From the NCBI RefSeq assembly GCF_014195535.1, contig NZ_JACIBY010000002.1, positions 164,114 to 228,113 on the forward strand: a stretch of DNA of 64,000 nucleotides. The letters are read 5' to 3'. Source of the stretch: Runella defluvii (GTDB lineage Bacteria; Bacteroidota; Bacteroidia; Cytophagales; Spirosomataceae). The position numbers and the translations under genes were made by a program. Shown piece by piece: positions 8,794 to 16,561 of the stretch. Each line of letters starts with the position of its first letter. Within the stretch, counting starts at the first letter, position 1. Below the pieces are notes generated by a model. The model searched no databases. It saw only the letters and a program-made list of their open reading frames with translations, and was not told the DNA's origin.

Positions 8794-11664
8794 TTATTGG
8801 TTAGGTATTGCGTTTTGAAATTGAATCATAATGACCGACATCAGCATTTGATGGGGCATTGCGTCAGGATTTTTGAAGACAAAATACACATCTTGAAACC
8901 CTTCAGTGGGCTCAATTTTGGCTACAGCCTGTTGAGCACCTCGACGAATCATGGCACTCATATCAAAACCGCCTGCTCCTTGTGCTTGACGGCGTTGGGC
9001 ATTGGCTCCACCCGCCGCAGTCGTGGCATTATTGGTGGCGGCAGGTGGTGGCCCCGTCACTGGGTCTTTTACCACAACTGGCGTAGATTTTCCAATTAGC
9101 TTCCCCGTAGGTGAGCCCAAACGCACTTCTATCGTTCCGCCTACTGCCCCTACGCGGGTGGTTGCTTGGGCCAAAACTTCGATTTGCTTGATACCCGTCA
9201 AATCGAGGTGGTTGTAGGCAATGTACGAATCCGTCCCAATGAGGTTAAACGACTTATTGGGCGTAATTAAAAGTTCAGAACCTTTGGTTTTGTCGGCCTT
9301 GGCAGGGTCGAGCGACGAATTGCGTAAATGAACAATGTCTTCTGACATCAACGGTGAAAGCAGCTTTGTGCCCCTATCGGTGTAAGCAGCCCGTAATACA
9401 TAGCTACCACGGCCATTTTCTCCTTTGGGAACGGCTGGTGTGTGCGCTCCTTTGGTCGCAAACGATGGAGCTTGTAGCGGTTTTTCGCCTAAACTCATGA
9501 TATAATTCACCATCGTTGTGGCATCATTTGGCGAAATTTGTGGGTGCGCACTCATGGCGTGATCTCCCCATACGCCTCCCCCACCCGATATAACTTTCTG
9601 GGCCAACTTCTCTACGGCAGCCGCATCGCCTTTGTATTTTTGGGCAATGTCACGGTAGCTTGGCCCCACCGATTTTTTATCCACAATATGGCACGACTTA
9701 CAATCGCTGGCGTTCATCAGTTTATAACCTGTGTTAAATCGAACCGACGCGTCGGTGGTATGGTAGTTGGCTGCTATTTCCACGGGGTCAAAAGTGTCTG
9801 GCATATAATCCAGATTTACCGCTACTTGATTGGGGGAAATCTTTCCGTTTTCCAAGCTACCATCCTCTTTATCATTAACCTTTACTTGGTATTCGATGGG
9901 TTCGTTGGGAAAGAAAAACGATTTATTGCCTTTTGTTACTTCAAACACCACTTCTGGGGCTTCGTTTCCAGCCTTGATTTCAATCGAACGGGTATTTTTT
10001 GCTCCTTTGGCATCCGTCACCGTCAAGGTCGCTTTGTACGTACCAGGCTTGTCAAACGTAACGGTAGGATTAGCTTCAGTTAGGGTTTTCAATACGCCCG
10101 CTTTTGAAGTAATTTTCCATTCGTAGTTGAGTTTATCATTGTCGGCATCTTTGGTACCTTCGGATGAGAACGCTACTTTGAATGGTACCGCGCCTGCTTT
10201 GCGGTCGGCAGCTGCCTGAACAACGGGCGTGCGGTTTCCTGCGTTGTACTGTACTTTTACTAGCCGTGCGTTGTCATTTCCTCTAAACCAAGCACTTCCG
10301 TATTCGAGTACGTACAAATCTCCGTCGGGGCTAAAGTCCATATCGATGGCGCTGCTGAAGTTTTCGCTGGGCATAAAACGCTCCATTGATTTATAGTCGC
10401 CTTTTTCGTCCATCGTAATCGCCATAATCCAGCCGCGCATGAAGTCAACCGCGAGCCATTTTCCTTCGTAATAATCGGGGAAAGGACGGGGCGCATTTTT
10501 GAAATCAGCCTTGCGAAATACAGGCCCACCCGTGGCACTTCGTCCCGAGCTACCTACCAGCGGAAATTCGGGCGAGTTGGCATAAGGATACCAAATAAAT
10601 GCTTTTTGGGCAGGTGGCAACTCACGTAAACCCGTGTTGTTGGGCGAGTCGTTGATGGGTTTGGCTGGATCAAATTTTGAATCGGCTTTCAGTTTATTAG
10701 TTTCAAAATCCCAATCACCATATACTTTATTATCTCCAATAAAATAGGGCCAGCCGAAGAATCCTGGCCCTTTGGCTTGGTTGAGTTCATCGTAACCACG
10801 CGGCCCACGTTCCGAGTCTTTGGAGGCATCGGGGCCTACTTCTCCCCAATACAAAAAGCCCGTTTTACTATCGAGCGTTGGACGCCAAGGGTTGCGGTGT
10901 CCCATTGTATAAATCTCGGGACGGGCCTGAGGGGTACCTTTGGGAAACAAATTACCTTCTGGAATCGTATATTTTCCGTCGGCTTGCGGTTTAATTCTTA
11001 GGATTTTTCCGCGAAAATCGTTGGTACTAGCCGCGCCTCGTTGGTCATCCCAAGTACTTTGGTTGGGGCGTTCATCAATGGGCGCATAGCCATCAGAATT
11101 GCTATTGCTTGTGTTATTTCCTGTCGTTAAGTATAAATTCCCAGCTTTGTCAAACACCATTCCCCCACCCGTATGGCAGCATTCTTCGCGCTGCGTAGGT
11201 ACTTCCAACACTATCTTTTTAGACGCCTCCACCAGTTCATTACCTTTCAATTCCCAGCGCGCCAACACGTGTTTTTTCTCACTAGGATCAGCATAATACA
11301 TGTAAATCCAGTTGTTTTTGGCATAATTTGGGTCGGCAATCAGCCCCATTAACCCTTCTTCTGCCTCACGTACTTGTCCTTGTCGATTGGTATATTTGGT
11401 ATTGACAGGAATCGTAGCCAAGACACTCACTTCCTTTGTTTTAGGGTCATACGCTTTTAAATTCCCTTTTCGCTCCACAAACAAAATCCGCTTGTCGGGC
11501 AGAAACGTTATTTCCATTGGCTCGTCGAGCTTTTCGGTCAGTACGCTTTTGGTGAAACGATTTTCGTCGGGAGGAGTAGGCTGTTGAGCTTGTGAAGTGA
11601 TGACAACGGCACTCGCAATCAACCCCACGGCAGAGAGACGGGATAGGTAGGAAAGTTGCTTCAT
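8794..11664 (-). CDS. Secreted PQQ-type sugar dehydrogenase fused to PKD and cytochrome c domains
   Basis: 956 residues with a signal peptide (about 1-26, ending TSQAQ). Residues about 35-485 resemble the soluble glucose/aldose or sorbosone dehydrogenase beta-propeller (FLPDKRILFVERKG; EECCHTGGGMVFDKAGNLYLTTG; MGHRNPWRPTLD; GDLYVLEYG). A PKD-like Ig fold follows (about 490-570, ending DKPGTYKATLTVTDAKG). Next comes a class I cytochrome c segment with the haem motif C655-K-S-C658-H659 (about 640-735). The last 220 residues look like a CBM6-type beta-sandwich interrupted by a Gly/Ala/Gln-rich linker. Presumably it oxidises a sugar in the periplasm or at the surface and passes electrons to its own haem. 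A TATATTTG -7 element lies about 50 nt upstream. PQQ dependence is inferred from the fold family only. Confidence 0.85.
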   Translation of the reverse strand: MKQLSYLSRLSAVGLIASAVVITSQAQQPTPPDENRFTKSVLTEKLDEPMEITFLPDKRILFVERKGNLKAYDPKTKEVSVLATIPVNTKYTNRQGQVREAEEGLMGLIADPNYAKNNWIYMYYADPSEKKHVLARWELKGNELVEASKKIVLEVPTQREECCHTGGGMVFDKAGNLYLTTGNNTSNSNSDGYAPIDERPNQSTWDDQRGAASTNDFRGKILRIKPQADGKYTIPEGNLFPKGTPQARPEIYTMGHRNPWRPTLDSKTGFLYWGEVGPDASKDSERGPRGYDELNQAKGPGFFGWPYFIGDNKVYGDWDFETNKLKADSKFDPAKPINDSPNNTGLRELPPAQKAFIWYPYANSPEFPLVGSSGRSATGGPVFRKADFKNAPRPFPDYYEGKWLAVDFMRGWIMAITMDEKGDYKSMERFMPSENFSSAIDMDFSPDGDLYVLEYGSAWFRGNDNARLVKVQYNAGNRTPVVQAAADRKAGAVPFKVAFSSEGTKDADNDKLNYEWKITSKAGVLKTLTEANPTVTFDKPGTYKATLTVTDAKGAKNTRSIEIKAGNEAPEVVFEVTKGNKSFFFPNEPIEYQVKVNDKEDGSLENGKISPNQVAVNLDYMPDTFDPVEIAANYHTTDASVRFNTGYKLMNASDCKSCHIVDKKSVGPSYRDIAQKYKGDAAAVEKLAQKVISGGGGVWGDHAMSAHPQISPNDATTMVNYIMSLGEKPLQAPSFATKGAHTPAVPKGENGRGSYVLRAAYTDRGTKLLSPLMSEDIVHLRNSSLDPAKADKTKGSELLITPNKSFNLIGTDSYIAYNHLDLTGIKQIEVLAQATTRVGAVGGTIEVRLGSPTGKLIGKSTPVVVKDPVTGPPPAATNNATTAAGGANAQRRQAQGAGGFDMSAMIRRGAQQAVAKIEPTEGFQDVYFVFKNPDAMPHQMLMSVIMIQFQNAIPNQ

Positions 11665-11716
11665 TGAAAAAGGTTAGTCTTATAATTATTTTTATAGAAA
11701 GTTGAACTTATACCAT

Positions 11717-11724
11717 CAAATATA
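11717..11724 (-). promoter_or_regulatory. -7 element of the sugar dehydrogenase promoter
   Basis: Minus strand TATATTTG matches TAnnTTTG fully. A TTG lies 17 nt upstream of it at 11742-11744, and the ATG is about 52 nt downstream. Confidence 0.55.
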
Positions 11725-11808
11725 CTTTTCATTCTTTGTATCAACGGGGTACAATAGATAAAAAACACTAAGTTGCCGACGAGTGGCGTTTTATTACCGA
11801 AGAATACG

Positions 11809-11825
11809 AATTAAATCCTAGTTAA
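11809..11825 (+). promoter_or_regulatory. Two TTAA repeats in 11-bp register upstream of the two-component system
   Basis: AATTAA (11809-11814) and AGTTAA (11820-11825) are exactly 11 bp apart. This resembles half of the four-repeat arrays before dabA and sulP-1, but the downstream spacing and -7 element do not match, so autoregulation is only a possibility. Confidence 0.25.
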
Positions 11826-11911
11826 AATCATTGAGGATATTTCAATAAAAAAATACTTATCTTTAACATTGAGCATCAATCAAGTGAGTAATTCCACGCA
11901 ATACATTGTCT

Positions 11912-12598
11912 ATGAAAGTTTTAGTCGTTGAAGATGAGCCTAAGCTCGCAGGGTTTATCAAGAAAGGTCTTGAGGAACAGTCTTGGGAAGTAGAAGTAGC
12001 GTATGATGGACAAGTAGGCAGCAGTTTTGCCTTGTCAAATCATTATGATGTGATTGTGCTCGACGTCAACTTACCCAAAATAAACGGGTTTGAGCTCGCT
12101 GCTTTGTTGCGCAAAGAAAACGTAACGACCCCCATTTTGATGCTCACGGCACTTGGCACGCTCAAAGACAAAATAAGTGGGTTTGATTCAGGAGCTGATG
12201 ATTATTTGGTAAAACCATTTGAATTTCAAGAACTTATTGTTCGGCTGAGGGCACTTCAAAAACGTACCAGCGACCATAAGCAAACGCAAAATGTACTGCG
12301 AATTGCTGATTTGGAATTAGACCTCAATGAGCGAATAGCCCGCCGAGCTGGAAGCCGCATTGAATTGACGGCCAAGGAATTTGGCCTGTTGGAATACTTG
12401 ATGCGTAACCGAGGAAGGGTGGTTTCGCGAGTGGACATTGCGGAGAAAGTTTGGGATATTCATTTCGATACGGGCACCAATACAATAGACGTGTATGTGA
12501 ATTTCCTCCGCAAAAAAGTAGATAAAAATTTCCCTGCAAAACTTATTCATACCGTGGTAGGAATGGGTTATATCATGAAAGAACCAAAAGAATCATGA
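11912..12598 (+). CDS. OmpR/PhoB-family response regulator of the Ci locus
   Basis: 228 residues from the ATG at 11912; a TTG two codons upstream is in frame but less likely. The receiver domain (1-120) has the acidic pocket E7-D8, the phospho-acceptor Asp51 (VIVLDVNLP), the conserved LTA threonine segment (LMLTALG) and the KPF lysine. Residues about 130-225 form the OmpR-type winged helix (ELTAKEFGLLEYLMRNRGRVVSR, then TIDVYVNFLRKKVD and TVVGMGYIMKE). It overlaps the kinase gene by 4 nt (ATGA), so the two are translationally coupled. Regulators of this class bind tandem direct repeats with roughly 11-bp periodicity, and just such arrays precede dabA and sulP-1. The inferred role is activation of the DAB pump and the SulP carrier; the signal is unknown, perhaps CO2 or bicarbonate limitation. 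Confidence 0.95.
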   Translation: MKVLVVEDEPKLAGFIKKGLEEQSWEVEVAYDGQVGSSFALSNHYDVIVLDVNLPKINGFELAALLRKENVTTPILMLTALGTLKDKISGFDSGADDYLVKPFEFQELIVRLRALQKRTSDHKQTQNVLRIADLELDLNERIARRAGSRIELTAKEFGLLEYLMRNRGRVVSRVDIAEKVWDIHFDTGTNTIDVYVNFLRKKVDKNFPAKLIHTVVGMGYIMKEPKES

Positions 12599-13959
12599 AC
12601 ATCCGTCTGAGGCTGACCCTTCTTTTTGCCATATTGGTAGCCTCCATTATGCTTGTGTTTTCGTTGTCGGTCTATTATTTGTACGACCAATTTCGAGAAC
12701 AAGAATTTAACAAACGACTCCAAGAAAAAGCAAAAACAACAGTTCGCCTCTTGGAAGATGTCAGTGGAATCACTGAACCTTTGCTCCATGCCATCGACCG
12801 TAATAACCTTACGGCCATGCACAAAGAAGAGGTGACTATTTACGACGTCCAGAATAAAATTATTTATGACAGCGGCAAAGAGCCCTTTCCAGTAAGCCCC
12901 GCAGTACTGCAAAGCATCCGAGATGGCAAGTCGTTTAGAGAGCAGGAGGGCGAAAAAGAAATCATTGGAATACGCTACATTGACCGACGCAAAGAGGTAC
13001 TCGTCGTTATCGCCTATGCCGTTGATTTATATGGATTTAGCAAACTAGAACGACTCCGAAGTATCCTCGTAACGGGTTGGGCCATCAGTTTGTTTGTGGT
13101 ACTATTTTCTGGATGGTTGTTTGCAGGCGATGCCCTTCGGCCCGTTTCCGAAATTATAGAACAAGTAAAAAATATCTCGGCCCGTAACATCCATGAGCGG
13201 CTTACGATTGGTCGAGAAAAAGATGAGTTGGCACAATTGGCCATTACTTTCAACGAACTCCTAAGCCGCTTAGAAATTGCTTTCACTTCCCAGCGTAGTT
13301 TTGTCTCGCACGCTTCCCACGAATTACGAACCCCTTTGGCAATTATGATGGGACAATTGGGCGTGTCGCTCATGCAGGAACGAACGGCAGAAGCCTACCG
13401 CGAGACCATCAAAGAAACGATTGAAGAAGTAAAAAAAATGCGGGATTTGGTCAACGGTTTGTTAGAACTCGCCCGCCTCAACGACGACTCTTCTCAGTTT
13501 TTTGTGCATCCCCTGCGGGTGGATGAGCTCCTTTGGCAAGCGCGCGAAATATTACTGACCCACATGCCCAACTACAACGTTCACATTGAGTTTGACCAGT
13601 TTCCCGAAGAAGAAGAAGCCTTAGAAATTGAAGGAGATGCGTCTTTACTGCAAACTGCGTTTATGAATTTGATGGGAAATGGTTGTAAATATTCCCAAGA
13701 TAATCGGGTAAACGTAACGCTTTATATTCAAGAAAAAGCAATACGGATTGTCTTTGTTGATCGCGGAGTAGGAATAGCTGAAAAAGACCTCCCCCATATT
13801 TTTGAGCCCTTTTACCGCGCCGAAGCTACCCAATCCATCAAAGGGCACGGCGTGGGTCTTGCCTTAACAGAGCGCATCATCAAACTACACAAAGGCGATA
13901 TTCGGGTGCGTTCGCAACTGGGTGTCGGCACGCATTTTATTGTTACACTGCCTTTTTAA
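12595..13959 (+). CDS. HAMP-domain sensor histidine kinase of the Ci locus
   Basis: 454 residues. The order is TM1 (about 6-28), a periplasmic or external sensor segment of about 125 residues, TM2 (about 156-177), HAMP (about 178-232), HisKA with the phospho-accepting His242 in SHASHELRTPLAIM, then an HATPase domain with the N box (FMNLMGNGCKYS), G1 (DRGVGIAEKD), F (FEPFYR) and G2 (KGHGVGLALTERII) motifs. All catalytic motifs are intact. It overlaps the response regulator by 4 nt. Its TAA stop lies inside the first repeat of the regulatory array that precedes dabA, so the kinase gene end and the dabA promoter overlap. The sensor segment has no domain I can name. Confidence 0.95.
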   Translation: MNIRLRLTLLFAILVASIMLVFSLSVYYLYDQFREQEFNKRLQEKAKTTVRLLEDVSGITEPLLHAIDRNNLTAMHKEEVTIYDVQNKIIYDSGKEPFPVSPAVLQSIRDGKSFREQEGEKEIIGIRYIDRRKEVLVVIAYAVDLYGFSKLERLRSILVTGWAISLFVVLFSGWLFAGDALRPVSEIIEQVKNISARNIHERLTIGREKDELAQLAITFNELLSRLEIAFTSQRSFVSHASHELRTPLAIMMGQLGVSLMQERTAEAYRETIKETIEEVKKMRDLVNGLLELARLNDDSSQFFVHPLRVDELLWQAREILLTHMPNYNVHIEFDQFPEEEEALEIEGDASLLQTAFMNLMGNGCKYSQDNRVNVTLYIQEKAIRIVFVDRGVGIAEKDLPHIFEPFYRAEATQSIKGHGVGLALTERIIKLHKGDIRVRSQLGVGTHFIVTLPF

Positions 13960-13992
13960 TCTTGTTTTAATAGGCAATTAACCTGCTTTTAA
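13954..13992 (+). promoter_or_regulatory. Four 11-bp direct repeats upstream of dabA (response-regulator binding array)
   Basis: TTTTAA at 13954-13959, TTTTAA at 13965-13970, AATTAA at 13976-13981 and TTTTAA at 13987-13992: four copies in perfect 11-bp register. The third copy is the weak one, exactly as in the array before sulP-1. The array is followed by 11 nt and a GAnnTTTG -7 element. It is directly seen; binding by the adjacent OmpR-type regulator is inferred. Confidence 0.75.
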
Positions 13993-14003
13993 TCGAAGAA
14001 AGG

Positions 14004-14011
14004 GAGCTTTG
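14004..14011 (+). promoter_or_regulatory. -7 element of the dabAB promoter (GAgcTTTG)
   Basis: GAGCTTTG matches TAnnTTTG except for the first base. It lies 11 nt after the repeat array. Transcription would start near 14018, which places the GTG at 14011 outside the message and supports the ATG at 14038 as the dabA start. Confidence 0.55.
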
Positions 14012-14037
14012 TGAGACATAAACGCTACCTCCTTTGT

Positions 14038-16542
14038 ATGAAAGCCAAAACGCATCATCCCCTCTTCGATGAGCATGAAGTCCTTCACGAACTAAAACAC
14101 TTTTTGCCAGCCCAAGCTCCGCTCAAAGATTTTATCCACCACAATACACTTCACGCATTTCAGCACCAGAATTTTTATCAAGCATTGAGAAATGCGTCGG
14201 CATTTTTTGGATATAAAGTAACGCTGACGCTGGACGAATACCGTGAACGGTATAGGCAAAATCGCATTAGCGAGGAAGTCCTTGAACGGGTTATTGCAGA
14301 AAGAAAAGGAAAAGAAGAAGTAGGTGTTTGGAAACGCAAAGCCCTCACAGGCAACTACGACCCCACCATTTCGGGAAGAATTGGACTTCTCCGCGACAAC
14401 TGGAAAAAACAGTACCGCATCGACTTAGACTTGCTGGTACACCCGCTTTTCTTTCGGGTGGTTTGTAGTTATTTAGACCAAGGTATTTCGATTTGGGGGT
14501 TTCCAGTGGCACACAAAGGATTCCTTTCGTCGATACGCGAAATGGAACGGAATACGTTCGCCAGTTTTTTTAAAGCAGAACGGGCGAAAAAATTGCTCTT
14601 CAACGAAAACTGTCAAATCAGCGATTTGTTGAAGTTGCTTATCGGTGATGAATCATTGTACAAACAATACCTCTACGACCTACAGTTTGCCCACCAAGGA
14701 TGGTCGGGAATCGTGTCGGTCTTGGAAGATCAGCCCCAACTGTTGCTTGACCGCAAAAAAATCAGCCTTAGGGAATTGATTATCTTTGAGTTACTACTAG
14801 AAATAGACGCACTCGACGACAAGTATCAGGGTAACTGGGCACCCTTAGCATCTCGCTTAGAAACTCCCCCAACCCCGATTTTTGCCAAAGTACCCTACAC
14901 TGAATTTCACGAAGTGATTGAGATTTGGCAAGAGGCGTTTGAGTGGAGTTTTTACGACCAAGTGCTGGCAGGAATGAAGCAGGGCACTTCGCCCACCAAC
15001 GTTCCTGCGTCTAAGACGTTTCAGGCAATGTTTTGTATGGATGACCGGGAGTGCTCTATTCGCCGTTATGTAGAGCAACACGACCCTCATTGTCAGACGT
15101 TTGGCACCCCTGGCTTTTTTGGCGTTGAGTTTTATTACAAACCCAAACACGCCAATTCGATTACCAAACAGTGCCCCGCGCCAGTTACGCCCACTTATTT
15201 GATAAAAGAGCTAACCAACGAAAAGGAAAAGCGTGAACGTGACCTCCATTTTACCAAATATTCACATACGCTTTTGCGGGGTTGGCTGATTTCACAAACG
15301 TTGGGTTTTTGGTCGGCACTACGTTTGGCGCTTACGATTTTTAAACCTTCTTTGAGCCCCGCCACCAGTTCTTCGTTCAAGCACATGGACGAATTTTCGG
15401 AGTTAACCATTGAAAACACCAACCCTGACGAAAAAGAAAATGGGTTGCAAATTGGGTTTACGATTGAGGAAATGGCCACTCGGGTCGAAAACCTGCTGCG
15501 TAGCATTGGCTTGGTCGAGCAGTTTGCCCCGCTGGTGTATGCCGTAGGACACGGCTCCACGAGCGTCAACAATACGCACTATGCAGGATACGACTGCGGC
15601 GCGTGTTCGGGACGGCCAGGGTCGGTCAATGCACGCGTTATTAGCTACATGGCCAACCACCCTAAAGTGCGTTTGTTGCTGCGAGAAAGGGGCATTGATA
15701 TTCCCGAAACGACTCAGTTTTTAGGAGCATTGCACGATACCACCCGCGACGAAATTGCTTTTTACGATACCACGTCGCTTTCGGCAACCAATGCAGCTTT
15801 GCACCAACAAAACGAAGCGAATTTTAACAAAGCCTTGGATTTCAACGCCAAAGAACGCTCGCGTCGTTTTGAGTCGATTGATTCTCACTTGCCCGTTGAA
15901 AAAGTACACGAAAAAATCCGCCGTCGCTCGGTTTCTTTATTTGAACCACGTCCCGAGCTCAACCACGCCACCAATGCCCTTTGTATTGTTGGGCGTCGTG
16001 ATATTTCTAAGCACTTGTTTCTCGACCGTCGTTCGTTTATGAATTCGTTCGACTACCGCGTTGACCCAGAAGGCAATTACCTAACGACCATTCTCAACGC
16101 GGTGGCTCCCGTAGCAGGAGGTATCAATTTGGAATATTATTTTTCACGGGTTGACAACCAAAAACTAGGTGCAGGAACCAAACTTGCCCACAACGTAATG
16201 GGGCTGTTTGGGGTGGCCAACGGTATCGACGGTGACTTACGCCCAGGACTTCCGAGCCAAATGATTGAAGTCCATGATCCAGTTCGGCTCATGGTGATTG
16301 TGGAGCATTTTCCATCGGTAGTACTGCGCTCTATCCAGAAATCGGCCGCTACCTATGAATGGTTCATGAACCAGTGGATTCATTTAATAGTGGTAGAACC
16401 TACAACTCAAGCCTTCTATCTTTTCAAGAACGGCGAATTTGTCGAATATCACCCTATCAAACAAGCCATAGAAGTGGTACAAAATGTCCCCTCCTTGGTC
16501 GAAGCCCACGAGGAAAACCTCCCCATTTACCTTCTTCAGTAG
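14038..16542 (+). CDS. dabA: DabA-type inorganic carbon transporter subunit (DUF2309/UPF0753)
   Basis: 834 residues from the ATG at 14038; an upstream in-frame GTG at 14011 falls in the promoter. The family opening is clear (LPAQAPLKDFIHHNTLHAFQ). DabA is the peripheral zinc subunit of the DAB pump, resembling a beta-carbonic anhydrase site, and works with DabB to convert CO2 to bicarbonate vectorially. The expected zinc and catalytic residues are all present: Cys333 and Asp335 (FCMDDREC), His505 (AVGHGS) and Cys520 (DCGACSG). Their spacing (C-x-D, and 15 residues from His to Cys) matches that of characterised DabA. No signal or membrane segment is evident, so it should sit on the cytoplasmic face of the membrane. 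It is followed after 19 nt by dabB. A short upstream purine stretch AGGGAG is present, but it belongs to the promoter region. Confidence 0.93.
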   Translation: MKAKTHHPLFDEHEVLHELKHFLPAQAPLKDFIHHNTLHAFQHQNFYQALRNASAFFGYKVTLTLDEYRERYRQNRISEEVLERVIAERKGKEEVGVWKRKALTGNYDPTISGRIGLLRDNWKKQYRIDLDLLVHPLFFRVVCSYLDQGISIWGFPVAHKGFLSSIREMERNTFASFFKAERAKKLLFNENCQISDLLKLLIGDESLYKQYLYDLQFAHQGWSGIVSVLEDQPQLLLDRKKISLRELIIFELLLEIDALDDKYQGNWAPLASRLETPPTPIFAKVPYTEFHEVIEIWQEAFEWSFYDQVLAGMKQGTSPTNVPASKTFQAMFCMDDRECSIRRYVEQHDPHCQTFGTPGFFGVEFYYKPKHANSITKQCPAPVTPTYLIKELTNEKEKRERDLHFTKYSHTLLRGWLISQTLGFWSALRLALTIFKPSLSPATSSSFKHMDEFSELTIENTNPDEKENGLQIGFTIEEMATRVENLLRSIGLVEQFAPLVYAVGHGSTSVNNTHYAGYDCGACSGRPGSVNARVISYMANHPKVRLLLRERGIDIPETTQFLGALHDTTRDEIAFYDTTSLSATNAALHQQNEANFNKALDFNAKERSRRFESIDSHLPVEKVHEKIRRRSVSLFEPRPELNHATNALCIVGRRDISKHLFLDRRSFMNSFDYRVDPEGNYLTTILNAVAPVAGGINLEYYFSRVDNQKLGAGTKLAHNVMGLFGVANGIDGDLRPGLPSQMIEVHDPVRLMVIVEHFPSVVLRSIQKSAATYEWFMNQWIHLIVVEPTTQAFYLFKNGEFVEYHPIKQAIEVVQNVPSLVEAHEENLPIYLLQ

Positions 16543-16561
16543 TCGATAAACCATTATTTTC

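Noticed and set aside
9538..10083. Long plus-strand frame inside the sugar dehydrogenase gene
   Set aside because: Antisense shadow of a gene with clear domain motifs; no promoter and an irregular composition.
14011..14037. GTG at 14011 as the dabA start
   Set aside because: It has a purine-rich stretch before it, but the codon forms part of the GAnnTTTG element that follows the repeat array; the ATG at 14038 is better placed.
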